Shown in pieces: positions 53,366-63,557 of a DNA stretch of 64,000 bases. The translations under genes and the position numbers were made by a program. The notes under the pieces are model-generated. The model was not told where the DNA came from and ran no database searches. It worked only from the letters and a program-made list of their open reading frames with translations. Where the stretch lies: assembly GCF_000827125.1 (NCBI RefSeq), contig NZ_CP010311.1, positions 2,625,001-2,689,000 on the forward strand. The letters are read 5' to 3'. Each line of letters opens with the position of its first letter. Within the stretch, counting starts at the first letter, position 1. The stretch comes from Geoalkalibacter subterraneus (GTDB lineage Bacteria; Desulfobacterota; Desulfuromonadia; Desulfuromonadales; Geoalkalibacteraceae).

Positions 53366-54643
53366 TCAAGATCCTGCCGGTTTTCCCCCTGCGGGTTTGC
53401 GCCGCGGCCGGCGACGGCGGGAAGACTTATTTTTTTCAGCACCGCTGGTTTTCTTTTCCGGTACCGGAGCCTTTTTGCGCGGATGGGGTCGTTTATAGTC
53501 CCAGATAAAATCGTTTTCCCCCGGGATGCAACTCGGCACTTTGCGGCCGATATACCCTTCAATGTCCGGCAGGTGCAGAACCAGGTTCTCATCCGCCAGA
53601 GAGAAAGCCTTCCCCTGAGCACCGGCACGCGCCGTCCGTCCGATCCGATGAACATAGTCTTCCGGGTCTTCCGGCAGATCATAGTTGATGACATGACTGA
53701 CATCGTCGATATGAATCCCGCGTGATGCCACGTCGGTCGCCACCAGCGCACGCAGGCGCCCCTGCTTGAAATCATCAAGGATGCGAATCCGCTTCTTCTG
53801 CGGGATATCGCCCGAGAGAACGGCGGCCTTGAAATCATTCACCTTGAGGCGCTCGGTCAGATGCTCGGCTTCCTTTTTAGTGTTGACGAAGATCATGATT
53901 CGGTCGGCATTCTCTTCCTGTGCCAGCAGGCCGAGCAGCAGCGGGAATTTTTCCCGTCGCGACACGTGAAACAGGAGCTGTTCGACCAGCTCGGCAGTGA
54001 CCTGTTCCGGCTCGACCTCAACCTGTTCTGCCACATTCATGAATTCGTAGGCCAGCTCCCGCACGCGATGGGACATCGTGGCCGAAAAAAGCATGGTCTG
54101 CCGCTGGTCGAAAGGGGGGAGCCGACGCAGGATAAAGCGCAGGTCGCGGATAAAGCCCATATCGAACATGCGGTCGGCCTCGTCGATCACCAGGAATTCG
54201 ATATGGTTGAAACTGAAAACCTTCTGTTTGGCATAATCGATCAGTCGCCCCGGAGTGGCCACGATCACATCGACCCCGTCGCGCAGCGCGTCGCGTTGTT
54301 TCTGATAATCAACACCGCCGAATATCGGCTGAACCTTAAAAGGGCAGTGCGCTCCCAAGGCTTGGGCGTCGTCGTGAATCTGCGCGACAAGCTCGCGGGT
54401 CGGCGCAAGAATGAGCGCCCGTGGATTCGAGCCCGTCTTGCGAGGATTGCGCAACATGCGGGTGAAGAGTGAAATGAGAAAAGCCGCCGTTTTGCCGGTG
54501 CCTGTCTGGGCTTTGCCGGTCACGTCGTGCCCGGCCAGCGCCAACGGAATTGACTCCTCCTGGACGGGAGTCAGATCGGTGAATCCCACCGCCTCGATCC
54601 CTTGACGGACTTCAGCTGGCAGATCTAGTTCGGTAAATTTCAT
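53366..54643 (-). CDS. DEAD-box ATP-dependent RNA helicase
   Basis: RNA-unwinding enzyme, closest in layout to RhlE/RhlB types. The 425 residues show all motifs: the Q motif, AQTGTGKTAAFLISLF (I), PTRELVAQI (Ia), DEAD box VIDEADRMFDMGFI (II), LFSATM (III), RIMIFVNTKKEAEHL (IV), ATDVASRGIHIDDV (V) and HRIGRTARAG (VI). A basic C-terminal tail (KNKSSRRRRPRRKPAGG) probably binds RNA. It sits between trpB and the SRPBCC gene. Confidence 0.95.
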   Translation of the reverse strand: MKFTELDLPAEVRQGIEAVGFTDLTPVQEESIPLALAGHDVTGKAQTGTGKTAAFLISLFTRMLRNPRKTGSNPRALILAPTRELVAQIHDDAQALGAHCPFKVQPIFGGVDYQKQRDALRDGVDVIVATPGRLIDYAKQKVFSFNHIEFLVIDEADRMFDMGFIRDLRFILRRLPPFDQRQTMLFSATMSHRVRELAYEFMNVAEQVEVEPEQVTAELVEQLLFHVSRREKFPLLLGLLAQEENADRIMIFVNTKKEAEHLTERLKVNDFKAAVLSGDIPQKKRIRILDDFKQGRLRALVATDVASRGIHIDDVSHVINYDLPEDPEDYVHRIGRTARAGAQGKAFSLADENLVLHLPDIEGYIGRKVPSCIPGENDFIWDYKRPHPRKKAPVPEKKTSGAEKNKSSRRRRPRRKPAGGKPAGS

Positions 54644-54694
54644 GGACTTCCTTTTTGTGCCTCTCGCTGTTCAGCGGAGGGCCTGATTAAAAGA

Positions 54695-55888
54695 CTAGAG
54701 ATCCACGCCCATCGCCTCGGCAACGGTGTGAATATCCTTGTCGCCCCGCCCCGAAAGGCAGAGAACGATGATTTTTTGTGGTGACAGCTTCGGCGCAATC
54801 TTCATCACATACGCCACGGCATGAGCACTCTCCAGAGCCGGAATGATGCCTTCAAGGCGGGTCAGTTGCTCAAATGCCTGCAAAGATTCCTCATCCGTGA
54901 CCGAAACGTATTCGGCCCGGCCGATTTCATGCAAGTGGGCGTGCTCGGGCCCGACCCCGGGGTAGTCGAGTCCGGCGGAGATAGAATGGGCATTGGTAAT
55001 CTGACCGTCATCATCCTGGAGCAGGAAGGTTTTATTGCCGTGCAGCACGCCGACCCGTCCAGCGCCGATGGAGGCAGCGTGCTTTCCGCTTTCAATCCCA
55101 TACCCGGCGGCCTCGACTCCAATCAGGCGGACATCGCGGTCCTGCAGAAAGGGGTAGAACATCCCCATCGCATTGGAGCCGCCGCCGATGCAGGCCACCG
55201 CCACATCCGGAAGGCGCCCTTCGCGTTCCAGGATCTGGCTTTTTGTTTCTTCGCCGATGACGGCCTGAAAATCACGCACCATCTGAGGGTAGGGATGGGG
55301 GCCCGCTACGGTACCGATGACATAGAAGGTATCGCGCACATGGGTCACCCAGTAGCGAAGCGCCTCGTTCATGGCGTCCTTGAGAGTTGCGCTGCCGCCC
55401 GTCACTTCGTGCACCTTGGCGCCCAGAAGCTTCATGCGAAACACGTTCAGGGCCTGACGGCGGATATCCTCCTTGCCCATGAAGATCTCGCACTCCAGGC
55501 CGAACAGGGCCGCCACCGTCGCGGTCGCGACGCCATGCTGCCCGGCGCCGGTTTCAGCGATGACCCGTTTTTTCCCCATGCGGCGCGCCAGCAGAATCTG
55601 CCCCACCGTGTTGTTCACCTTGTGGGCACCGGTATGGTTGAGGTCTTCACGCTTGAGATAGACACGGGCGCCCCCCAGACTTTCGGAGAAGCGGCGGGCG
55701 TGATAAAGCGGCGTAGGCCGCCCCACGTAGTGGGTCAGATAATCGCGGAACTCCTGCTGAAAGGCAGGATCCTGACAGGCTTCGCCATAGGCCAGCTCGA
55801 GTTCAATCAGCGCGGGCATAAGTGTTTCGGCCACATAGCGACCACCGAACTGACCGAAATGACCTCGCTCATCAGGCATTTTGCTCAT
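54695..55888 (-). CDS. trpB: Tryptophan synthase, beta subunit
   Basis: PLP enzyme that condenses indole with serine. The 397 residues include [34 protein letters not shown]-type sequence, with the Schiff-base lysine in [37 protein letters not shown] and GVEAAG. This is the standard TrpB1 type. The start overlaps the trpF stop by 4 bp. Confidence 0.96.
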   Translation of the reverse strand: MSKMPDERGHFGQFGGRYVAETLMPALIELELAYGEACQDPAFQQEFRDYLTHYVGRPTPLYHARRFSESLGGARVYLKREDLNHTGAHKVNNTVGQILLARRMGKKRVIAETGAGQHGVATATVAALFGLECEIFMGKEDIRRQALNVFRMKLLGAKVHEVTGGSATLKDAMNEALRYWVTHVRDTFYVIGTVAGPHPYPQMVRDFQAVIGEETKSQILEREGRLPDVAVACIGGGSNAMGMFYPFLQDRDVRLIGVEAAGYGIESGKHAASIGAGRVGVLHGNKTFLLQDDDGQITNAHSISAGLDYPGVGPEHAHLHEIGRAEYVSVTDEESLQAFEQLTRLEGIIPALESAHAVAYVMKIAPKLSPQKIIVLCLSGRGDKDIHTVAEAMGVDL

Positions 55889-56529
55889 TGATCAGACCTC
55901 GTTTGATTGACATTGCGAATAAACGCTTCGACCTTGAGTGGATCCTTCCTGCCCGGTGCACTCTCGACCCCGCTGGAGACATCGACAGCAAAGGGGTGAA
56001 CGACGGAGATGGCCTCGGCAACGTTGTCCGGATCAAGCCCCCCCGCCAGAATAACAGGACGGCACCGCGCAGCCTCTGCCGCCAGCCCCCAATTGCAGCA
56101 TTGTCCGGTTCCGCCATAACTGTTGGAGACCCAGGCATCGAGCAGCACACCGCAGTCGGAGAAACGCTCCACCATCAGCAACGAAGTGCGATCTCGTAAA
56201 CGCAGGGCCTTGATCACCCGCCGTCCGGCAATCCTGCACTGGTCGGGCTCTTCATCCCCGTGCACTTGAATCATATCCAGTGAACACATTTGTGCAATGC
56301 GCTCAATGCGTGAGGGCTCTTCGTTGACGAACAAACCCACCGTCGAGACAAAGGGGGGAAGACGCCGGACGATTTCACAGGCATCCTCAGGCGCAATGCA
56401 GCGCGGGCTGCGATCGTAGAAGACAAAGCCGAGGGCGTCCGCACCGCAGCGCGCGGCATGCAATCCGTCCTCAACGGAGGTGATACCGCAGATCTTGATA
56501 CGTACCCTTGCTTCATTGCACCCGCTCAC
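55885..56529 (-). CDS. trpF: Phosphoribosylanthranilate isomerase
   Basis: Third step of tryptophan synthesis. The 214 residues contain [17 protein letters not shown] with the catalytic cysteine, [28 protein letters not shown] and a C-terminal [13 protein letters not shown] and [14 protein letters not shown]. Start taken as GTG at 56529; the true start could be a few codons in. It overlaps trpB by 4 bp. Confidence 0.94.
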   Translation of the reverse strand: MSGCNEARVRIKICGITSVEDGLHAARCGADALGFVFYDRSPRCIAPEDACEIVRRLPPFVSTVGLFVNEEPSRIERIAQMCSLDMIQVHGDEEPDQCRIAGRRVIKALRLRDRTSLLMVERFSDCGVLLDAWVSNSYGGTGQCCNWGLAAEAARCRPVILAGGLDPDNVAEAISVVHPFAVDVSSGVESAPGRKDPLKVEAFIRNVNQTRSDQ

Positions 56530-56541
56530 CCGCGCACCACC

Positions 56542-57894
56542 TTAACCGACTTCAGGGAGATTGGCCAGGGATGAGCGGATCAGCTCTTCGGGATAAGCGT
56601 AATCTACGAGCCGCCCGGCCAGATAATCTTCGTAAGCCGTCATATCGAAATTTCCGTGACCGGACAGGCAGAACAGGATGGTGCGCTCGCGCCCTTCCTC
56701 CCGGGCACGCACCGCTTCATCCACCGCCCCTTTGATGGCGTGGGACGATTCAGGTGCCGGCACGATCCCTTCGCTGCGCGTAAAAAGCAGCGCCGCCTCA
56801 AAGCAGGCATTCTGCGGATACGCGACGGCATCGACAATCCCTTCATGCCGCAGCTGGCTGACCAGGGCGCTGTCGCCGTGGTAGCGCAGCCCTCCAGCGT
56901 GAATGCCGGGCGGCACAAAATCATGTCCCAGTGTATACATTTTGGTGATGGGGGTCAGCTTGGCGATATCGCCGTAGTCATAAGCATAGACGCCCTTGGT
57001 CAAGGTGGGGCAGGAAGCCGGTTCCACCGCTACCAGGCGAATGTCCTGACCGTTGGCCTTGTCGCGCACAAAAGGAAAGGCGATACCGGCAAAGTTGCTG
57101 CCGCCGCCGCAGGCACCAAAAATCACATCGGGCTTTTCCCCGGCCATCCGCAACTGCTCTTTTGCCTCCAAACCGATAACAGTCTGGTGGAGGCACACAT
57201 GGTTGAGAACGCTGCCGAGGGCATAATTGGTGTCGTCGTGGGTGGCCGCATCCTCAACCGCTTCACTGATCGCGATGCCGAGGGAACCGGGTGTATCGGG
57301 GCTCTCTTCGAGAATGCGCCGCCCAACCTCGGTGAGTTCACTGGGCGAAGGGATCACATCCGCGCCCCACACCTCCATCAGATTCTTCCGATAGGGTTTC
57401 TGTGTGAAGCTGACCCGTACCATGTAGACTGTCGTTTCAATTCCGAAGAAAGAGTTGGCCAGGGCCAGCGAGCAGCCCCACTGCCCTGCCCCGGTTTCGG
57501 TCGCCAGGCGCTTTATCCCTGCCTGCTTATTGTACCATGACTGAGGGATCGCGGTATTGGGTTTGTGAGAACCCGCCGGGGACACCCCTTCATACTTGTA
57601 ATAAATGCGCGCCGGGGTCTTCAGGGCCGCTTCCAGGCGATGGGCGCGGTACAGGGGAGACGGGCGCCAGAGCTGGTAGACTTTACGCACCTCTTCCGGG
57701 ATCTCTATCCAGCGCTGTTCGCTGACCTCCTGCTCGATCAGGGACATGGGGAAAATAGGCGTCAGATCTTCAGGGGCGGCTGGAGCCCCCGTGCGCGGGT
57801 TGATGACCGGCGCCAGTGATCCGGGCATATCAGGAATCACGTTGTACCAGGCCTTGGGAATCTGATCGTCCCTTAAAACAATTTTGGTCTGCAT
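56542..57894 (-). CDS. trpB2: TrpB-like (TrpB2) tryptophan synthase beta paralogue
   Basis: A second beta-subunit-like PLP enzyme, 450 residues, of the TrpB2 class. It has the long N-terminus typical of TrpB2 ([21 protein letters not shown]), [35 protein letters not shown] with the PLP lysine, [13 protein letters not shown] and [13 protein letters not shown]. TrpB2 enzymes usually lack the surface for TrpA and may use indole directly. It lies between trpC and trpF, so both trpB forms are in one operon. Confidence 0.94.
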   Translation of the reverse strand: MQTKIVLRDDQIPKAWYNVIPDMPGSLAPVINPRTGAPAAPEDLTPIFPMSLIEQEVSEQRWIEIPEEVRKVYQLWRPSPLYRAHRLEAALKTPARIYYKYEGVSPAGSHKPNTAIPQSWYNKQAGIKRLATETGAGQWGCSLALANSFFGIETTVYMVRVSFTQKPYRKNLMEVWGADVIPSPSELTEVGRRILEESPDTPGSLGIAISEAVEDAATHDDTNYALGSVLNHVCLHQTVIGLEAKEQLRMAGEKPDVIFGACGGGSNFAGIAFPFVRDKANGQDIRLVAVEPASCPTLTKGVYAYDYGDIAKLTPITKMYTLGHDFVPPGIHAGGLRYHGDSALVSQLRHEGIVDAVAYPQNACFEAALLFTRSEGIVPAPESSHAIKGAVDEAVRAREEGRERTILFCLSGHGNFDMTAYEDYLAGRLVDYAYPEELIRSSLANLPEVG

Positions 57895-57895
57895 T

Positions 57896-58693
57896 TCAAA
57901 CCTTCTCCTTCACAGCACCCAGCAGGCTTTGCAGTTTTGTCGCGATATCGTTGCACCGCATGAGGCTCTCGCCCACCAGAAACGCGTCGGCACCTGCCCT
58001 CTGCAACCGTTCGATGTCGGCACGACTGTTGATGCCGCTTTCGGAAACAATCAGTCGCCCCGGGGGCACTTGAGGCAAGAGGCGTTCGGTCACGGCAAGA
58101 TCGGTCACGAAAGTGGACAGGTTGCGGTTGTTGATGCCGATCAACGGGGCAGATGTTGACAGCGCCCGCTCCAACTCAGACTCATCGTGAACTTCAAGGA
58201 GCACATCGAGGCCGAGTTCCACTGCCAGCTCACTGAATTCATTCAGGCGCGAATCAACGAGAGCTGCGGCGATCAGCAGGACCGCGTCCGCCCCCGCATT
58301 GCGCGCTTCGTAAAGCTGGTAGGCATCAATGATAAAATCCTTGCGTAAAAGCGGCAGCGGTACGGCGGTGCGAATCAGGGAGAGATAAGACAGATCGCCC
58401 ATGAAGAAATCGCGGTCCGTCAGAACCGATAGACAGGCTGCGCCGGCGCGATAATAGACCCGGGCAATGGCAAGAGGATCAAAATCGACGCGGATCACCC
58501 CTTTGGACGGCGATCCTTTTTTTACCTCCGCTATGATGGCCGTTTGCTCGCGCGCCCTGTCGGCAAGGGCGGTCGCAAAAGAACGCACCGGCTCCTGATC
58601 CGCCACACGCTTTTTCTGCTCAATCAGCGGCACGCGGCTGCATGCTTCGGCAACCTCTTCGCGCTTGCGCTCCAGTATACGATCAAGTATCAC
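57896..58693 (-). CDS. trpC: Indole-3-glycerol phosphate synthase
   Basis: Fourth step of tryptophan synthesis. The 265 residues contain [86 protein letters not shown] and [15 protein letters not shown]. The start is GTG at 58691-58693, 14 bp after trpD. Confidence 0.96.
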   Translation of the reverse strand: MILDRILERKREEVAEACSRVPLIEQKKRVADQEPVRSFATALADRAREQTAIIAEVKKGSPSKGVIRVDFDPLAIARVYYRAGAACLSVLTDRDFFMGDLSYLSLIRTAVPLPLLRKDFIIDAYQLYEARNAGADAVLLIAAALVDSRLNEFSELAVELGLDVLLEVHDESELERALSTSAPLIGINNRNLSTFVTDLAVTERLLPQVPPGRLIVSESGINSRADIERLQRAGADAFLVGESLMRCNDIATKLQSLLGAVKEKV

Positions 58694-58707
58694 GAAAAAC
58701 CTTTCTT

Positions 58708-59763
58708 TCAGGTTATTTCATTGGTCAGGCGGACCAAGCCTTCGAGCCGCTCCAGAGCCCGGCCGCTATCCACCGCTTCCGCCGCCATTTTCAGCCCCTG
58801 CGGGATGTCATCGGCAATTTCAGCCGCGCACAGAGAGAAGGCGGCATTCAGGATAACGATATCGCGGCGTGGACCTTTGTCCCCCTTGAGGATGCCGCGT
58901 ACGATTTCGGCATTGCAGGCCGCATCTCCGCCGCGCAGTTCGTCCAACTTGCAACGCTTGAGGCCGAAATCCTCCGGGGCAACATCATAAGCGTTAACCT
59001 TTCCCCCGTTGATTTCGGCAATATAGGTAGGCCCTGTCAGCGTCACCTCATCCATCCCGTCGCAGCCGTGCACCACAAAACCGCGGCGGCAACCCAGACG
59101 CGAGAGGACCTGAGCCATGGGAGTGACCAACGACGGGCGATAGACGCCAAGCACCTGGCGGTTGGCCCCGGCCGGGTTGGTCAAGGGGCCGAGAATATTG
59201 AAAATGGTGCGGATACCGATCTCTTTGCGTGGCCCGATGGCGTATTTCATGGCGCCGTGCAGCGCCGGGGCGTACAGAAAACCGATGCCGAGTTCGTCGA
59301 TGCAGTTTTCGACCACCGACGGCGACACCTCGAGATTGACCCCCAGATGCTCCAGGACATCGGCACTGCCGCAGGCCGAAGACACGCTGCGGTTGCCGTG
59401 CTTGGCCACCTTGACTCCGCAGGCGGCGACAATGAACGCCACCGTGGTCGAGACATTGAAGGTCTTGGTACCGCTGCCGCCGGTCCCGCAGGTGTCGAGA
59501 ATCGTCTCGCGATCGATATTGATTTCATCGCGGTCAAGATCGAGTACCCCGCCGACACGGATCGGGGTGGCATGGGCACGCATGACTTTGGCGGCGCCGG
59601 CAATCTCCTCCACCGTCTCCCCCTTCATGCGCATGGCGGTGATAAAGGAGCCGATCTGAGCCGGAGTGGCTTCACCTCCCATGATCTGGTCCATCACTTC
59701 TAACATTTGCGCCTCCGGCAGGTCGTTTCCTTCGACAACTTGCGCGATTGCCTGTTTTATCAT
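58708..59763 (-). CDS. trpD: Anthranilate phosphoribosyltransferase
   Basis: Transfers phosphoribosyl to anthranilate. The 351 residues contain the glycine-rich [17 protein letters not shown] (PRPP site), [48 protein letters not shown] and [13 protein letters not shown]. It follows trpG in the operon and is not fused to trpG. Confidence 0.96.
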   Translation of the reverse strand: MIKQAIAQVVEGNDLPEAQMLEVMDQIMGGEATPAQIGSFITAMRMKGETVEEIAGAAKVMRAHATPIRVGGVLDLDRDEINIDRETILDTCGTGGSGTKTFNVSTTVAFIVAACGVKVAKHGNRSVSSACGSADVLEHLGVNLEVSPSVVENCIDELGIGFLYAPALHGAMKYAIGPRKEIGIRTIFNILGPLTNPAGANRQVLGVYRPSLVTPMAQVLSRLGCRRGFVVHGCDGMDEVTLTGPTYIAEINGGKVNAYDVAPEDFGLKRCKLDELRGGDAACNAEIVRGILKGDKGPRRDIVILNAAFSLCAAEIADDIPQGLKMAAEAVDSGRALERLEGLVRLTNEIT

Positions 59764-59793
59764 GGCCGCTCCGTTTCTTATTCAGTGACCTTT

Positions 59794-60360
59794 TCAGGTC
59801 ATCTCCAGAAAATTTTCCAACTGGCGCTTCCCTGTCAGGGTCAGAATCGATTCGGGATGGTATTGAATTCCCCACAGCGGCTGTTCACGATGGGTCACCG
59901 CCATGATTTCGTTTTCCTCCGTCCAGGCACTGATTTCCAAACAGGCCGGCAGCGTATCCCGCTCAACGATCAGAGAATGGTAGCGCGTGGCGGCAAAAGG
60001 GTTGTCGATCCCGGCAAACAATCCTTTCCCGTCATGAAAAACATCGCTGGTCTTGCCGTGCATCAAGCGCCCCGCACGAACCACGCGGCCACCCAGCGCC
60101 TGTCCAATACACTGGTGACCAAGGCAGACACCAAGCGTAGGAATGCGTCCGAGAAATCTGCGGATCGCTGAAACGGAGATGCCCGCCTGGTCCGGCGTAC
60201 AGGGGCCCGGGGAAACGACGAGCCGCCGTGGTGCTTTACGCTCGATCTCCTCCAGAGAGATCTTGTCATTGCGGTAAATCTCGACCTCTTCCCCCAGTTC
60301 ACGGAAATACTGCACCAGGTTATAGGTGAAGGAATCGTAGTTATCAATCATCAGCAGCAT
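59794..60360 (-). CDS. trpG: Anthranilate synthase, glutaminase component
   Basis: Supplies ammonia from glutamine to TrpE. From the ATG at 60358-60360, 188 residues show MLLMIDNYDSFTYNLVQYF, SPGPCTPDQAGIS, the nucleophile cysteine in GVCLGHQCIGQALGG, and the His-Glu in GIQYHPESILT. A longer frame upstream is trpE DNA in the wrong frame. It may also serve p-aminobenzoate synthesis, as in many bacteria. The start is one base after the trpE stop. Confidence 0.95.
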   Translation of the reverse strand: MLLMIDNYDSFTYNLVQYFRELGEEVEIYRNDKISLEEIERKAPRRLVVSPGPCTPDQAGISVSAIRRFLGRIPTLGVCLGHQCIGQALGGRVVRAGRLMHGKTSDVFHDGKGLFAGIDNPFAATRYHSLIVERDTLPACLEISAWTEENEIMAVTHREQPLWGIQYHPESILTLTGKRQLENFLEMT

Positions 60361-60361
60361 G

Positions 60362-61855
60362 TCAGTCGAGTCCTTGCCGGGCAATCTCAATGCTTTGAAC
60401 GACGGCTCGCGCCTTGTTGACCGTTTCCTGAAACTCGGATTCAGGATTGGAGTCTGCAACGATCCCCGCACCCGCCTGAAGGTGGATCCGGCCATCCTGA
60501 ACAACCAGGGTCCGGATTGCGATGGCCATATCCATATTCCCCGAAAAAGAGAAATAACCGACGGCACCGCCATAAATCTCACGGCGGCAGGGCTCAAGCT
60601 CATCGATAATCTGCATGGCACGGACCTTGGGTGCTCCGCTGAGCGTTCCAGCAGGGAAGGCGGCCCGGAACACATCGAAGGAATCAAGCTCGTCCTGCAC
60701 CCGCCCTCGAACATTTGACACGATATGCATAACGTGGCTGTAGCGCTCGACCGTTTTGAACTCACTGACCTCAACTGAGCCTGTCGCGCAGACCCGCCCG
60801 AGATCGTTGCGGGCCAGGTCGACCAGCATTACATGTTCAGCACACTCCTTTGGGTCAGCCAGGAGTTCATCGGACAACCGTTCGTCATCTTCGGGGCTCT
60901 TCCCTCTAGGGCGGGTTCCGGCGATGGGGCGAACTTCGGCCCGATCACCCTCCTTACGTACGAGAACCTCGGGTGAGGCACCAATAACCAGAGTGTCGTT
61001 GAATCGCAGGTAAAACATGTAGGGGGAGGGATTGACGGTACGCAGAGCACGATAGATATCAAAAGGCGCCACATCCAGCGCAGCGGTGAACCGCTGGGAA
61101 AGGACCACTTGGATGATATCGCCGGCGAGCACATACTCTTTGCAGCGTTCTACGGCGTCAATAAATTGAACTTTAGAAAAGTTGGACTCAAGCTGCAGTG
61201 GGGATAGAGAAGGATCTCCACCTGAATGCAGGGAATAGGCGGAACTCGCGTTCCGCAATCGGGCTACCATCGCGTCCACCCGATCGAGACCTTCCTGGTA
61301 CAACTTTTTCAGATCGCGGCCCGAATCAAGGTGGACGTTGGCAACAACGAGAATCTTTTGTTTTTTACTGTCAAAAATATAAAGATCATCCGCCAGGAGA
61401 AAGCAACTGTCATAGGCATCAATCTCGCGCGGTTTTGAGGATGGCAGGTTCTCGATAAAACGAACCATATCATAACCGAGGTATCCGACAGCGCCGCCGC
61501 TGAATCGTGGCAAACCATCGACCTCAACCGGCTGATAGATAGAGATCCACTCCTTCAGGCGCTGAAGGGGGTCATCGCAATGTCCCTGTTCAAGGATCTT
61601 GTCGCCGGATAAAATCTCGTAAAAAGTATCCTTGGAGCGGTAAAGACGCCCTTCTCCGGCTGCGAGAAAAGAGTAGCGACCCCACTTTTCACCCCCCTCG
61701 ACGCTTTCAAGTAAAAAGGCGTTACTGCAGCCACGGTTGATCTTATAGAAGGCAGAGACCGGCGTTTCCATATCGGCGAAAATCTCCCGAAAAACCGGGA
61801 TCAGGTTGCCTCGCTGGGCAAGTCGGGTGAATTCTTCGATGGTGGGGGAAATCAT
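60362..61855 (-). CDS. trpE: Anthranilate synthase, component I
   Basis: Converts chorismate to anthranilate with TrpG. The 497 residues include an N-terminal regulatory LLES.EGG-like tryptophan-binding segment (LLESVEGGEKWGRYSFLA), and the catalytic chorismate-binding domain with IAGTRPRGKSPEDDERL, LVDLARNDLGRVCATGSV and FPAGTLSGAPKVRAM. The start is the ATG at 61853-61855 with AGGAG upstream. First gene of the trp operon. Confidence 0.95.
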   Translation of the reverse strand: MISPTIEEFTRLAQRGNLIPVFREIFADMETPVSAFYKINRGCSNAFLLESVEGGEKWGRYSFLAAGEGRLYRSKDTFYEILSGDKILEQGHCDDPLQRLKEWISIYQPVEVDGLPRFSGGAVGYLGYDMVRFIENLPSSKPREIDAYDSCFLLADDLYIFDSKKQKILVVANVHLDSGRDLKKLYQEGLDRVDAMVARLRNASSAYSLHSGGDPSLSPLQLESNFSKVQFIDAVERCKEYVLAGDIIQVVLSQRFTAALDVAPFDIYRALRTVNPSPYMFYLRFNDTLVIGASPEVLVRKEGDRAEVRPIAGTRPRGKSPEDDERLSDELLADPKECAEHVMLVDLARNDLGRVCATGSVEVSEFKTVERYSHVMHIVSNVRGRVQDELDSFDVFRAAFPAGTLSGAPKVRAMQIIDELEPCRREIYGGAVGYFSFSGNMDMAIAIRTLVVQDGRIHLQAGAGIVADSNPESEFQETVNKARAVVQSIEIARQGLD

Positions 61856-61880
61856 GTAAACTCCTGAGGATAATCGGAGC

Positions 61881-61910
61881 ACAATAGCATCTTCAGGTCA
61901 AACCGGTCAA
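61881..61910 (-). promoter_or_regulatory. trp operon promoter
   Basis: On the minus strand TTGACC (61905-61910), 18 bp, TATTGT (61881-61886), 26 bp ahead of the trpE start. The leader is too short for an attenuator with a leader peptide. A CTCC/GGAG pairing overlaps the ribosome site, which may affect translation. Confidence 0.6.
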
Positions 61911-61952
61911 CAACGTCCAGGAGTGCCGAACCGCCGTTTTAAGCCACAGACT

Positions 61953-61983
61953 AAAAAAGGCAAGGGAAAAACCCTTGCCTTTA
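61953..61983 (-). terminator. Terminator of the rpsD-rpoA-rplQ operon
   Basis: Perfect 8-bp stem GGCAAGGG (61959-61966) and CCCTTGCC (61972-61979), a 5-base loop, and a T-run TTTTTT on the minus strand. It lies 22 bp after the rplQ stop. Confidence 0.92.
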
Positions 61984-62005
61984 TTAGTGCATATACCTGA
62001 TGTCT

Positions 62006-62464
62006 CTAAGCTTCTTTGGCTTGCTCGTCGGCGCCTTGAGGCGTGCCTTCGGATTTTTCTGCAGAAGAAGAACCCTCATCTCCGGTTCCGGTCGGCTGTG
62101 CGGAATATTCCTCTTCGACCAGCTCGATGATGGACAAGGAGGCGTTGTCGCCAGGGCGGGAGCCCAGCTTGATGATGCGGGTGTAGCCGCCGGGACGCTC
62201 CTGGTAACGGGGCGCAAGACGGTCGAAAAGCTTAGCAACGACTTTTCTGTCCTGCACGACCTGCAGCGCCTGCCGACGGGCATGCAGGTCACCGCGCTTG
62301 GCGAGTGTGATCATGCGGTCGGCAAGCTTGCGCAGTTCCTTGGCCCGAGCATCGGTTGTCGTGATCCGATCGTGCTCAAGCAGAGAAGTCACCATGTTGC
62401 GCATCATTGCGCGACGGTGGCTGGAGTTACGACCGAGCCTTTTTCCTGCCTTATTGTGACGCAT
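62006..62464 (-). CDS. rplQ: Ribosomal protein L17
   Basis: Large-subunit ribosomal protein. The 152-residue protein starts [17 protein letters not shown], then [26 protein letters not shown] and [12 protein letters not shown]-like sequence ([19 protein letters not shown]). The C-terminal 35 residues are an acidic, Gly/Ser-rich extension ([17 protein letters not shown]), longer than the E. coli form. Last gene of the alpha operon. Confidence 0.97.
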   Translation of the reverse strand: MRHNKAGKRLGRNSSHRRAMMRNMVTSLLEHDRITTTDARAKELRKLADRMITLAKRGDLHARRQALQVVQDRKVVAKLFDRLAPRYQERPGGYTRIIKLGSRPGDNASLSIIELVEEEYSAQPTGTGDEGSSSAEKSEGTPQGADEQAKEA

Positions 62465-62497
62465 TGCTATTTCCTCACTTTCTTACTGTCGGTTCGA

Positions 62498-63514
62498 TCA
62501 ATCTTCCTCGTCACCCTTCTGAATCATGCGAAGATATTCAGGGTCCGGGAAGTTCTCCAGCTTCATTCCAAGCGACAGGCCCATCTCGGCCAGGATGTCC
62601 TTAATTTCATTGAGTGACTTACGTCCAAAATTCTGGGTTTTGAGCATTTCAGCCTCAGACTTTTGAACGAGATCGCCGATCAGCTGGATATTGGCGTTTT
62701 TGAGACAATTAGCAGCGCGCACGGAAAGCTCAAGTTCATCCACACTGCGATACAGATTTTCGTTGATCTTCTTGCCTTCCTCTTCATTTTCCTCTTCCGG
62801 AGGCTCAATGCCTTCGTCAAAGTTGATGAAGAGCTGCAGGTGCTCCTTGAGAATCTTTGCGGCAAAGGCCACAGCGTCATCAGGGCGAACACTGCCGTCG
62901 GTCTGTACTTCCAGCACAAGCTTGTCGTAGTCGGTAATCTGACCGACACGAGCATTGCTGACCGTGAAGTTGACCTTCTTGATCGGAGAAAACAGGGCAT
63001 CCGTCGCAATGGATCCAACCGGGGCTTTTTCGTCCCGGTTACGCTCGGCGGGCACGTATCCCTTACCAAGCTTGACCGTCATGTCCATCTCTACATCGGC
63101 ATCATCCCCGCATGTGGCGATGTGGTGCTCGGGATTCATGATTTCGACATTGGAGTCGGTAATGATATCCCCTGCCTTAATGATTCCTGAGCCCTTTTTG
63201 ACTATGCGGATGCTGCGATCCTCGTGTCCATGAAGACGCAGCCTGACCCCTTTAAGATTCAGAATGATATCGGATGCATCCTCAGTCACACCGGGAACAG
63301 AAGAAAATTCATGCAAAACGCCCTTGATACGCACTGACGTAATCGCAGCTCCCTGCAGCGAAGAAAGCAGGATGCGGCGAAGAGAGTTCCCCATGGTCGT
63401 GGCGAATCCACGCTCAAAGGGCTCAGCAGTGAATTTTCCGTAGGTGTCGCTGAGGGTATCCGTGTCAACCTGGAGACGCTTGGGCTTAATCAGGTCTCTC
63501 CAGTTTTTATACAT
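62498..63514 (-). CDS. rpoA: RNA polymerase alpha subunit
   Basis: Core RNA polymerase subunit that assembles the enzyme and contacts promoters and activators. The 338 residues contain [41 protein letters not shown], and the C-terminal domain with [16 protein letters not shown] and [20 protein letters not shown]. The inter-domain linker is acidic ([13 protein letters not shown]). It lies between rpsD and rplQ, the usual order. Confidence 0.98.
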   Translation of the reverse strand: MYKNWRDLIKPKRLQVDTDTLSDTYGKFTAEPFERGFATTMGNSLRRILLSSLQGAAITSVRIKGVLHEFSSVPGVTEDASDIILNLKGVRLRLHGHEDRSIRIVKKGSGIIKAGDIITDSNVEIMNPEHHIATCGDDADVEMDMTVKLGKGYVPAERNRDEKAPVGSIATDALFSPIKKVNFTVSNARVGQITDYDKLVLEVQTDGSVRPDDAVAFAAKILKEHLQLFINFDEGIEPPEEENEEEGKKINENLYRSVDELELSVRAANCLKNANIQLIGDLVQKSEAEMLKTQNFGRKSLNEIKDILAEMGLSLGMKLENFPDPEYLRMIQKGDEED

Positions 63515-63557
63515 ACTTGATCCTCCCTTGCGATTTCGCTACCTGAAAAGGCAACGA

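Noticed and set aside
60361-60774. Upstream extension of trpG
   Set aside because: The extra codons are trpE DNA read in another frame; the conserved TrpG start is at 60360.
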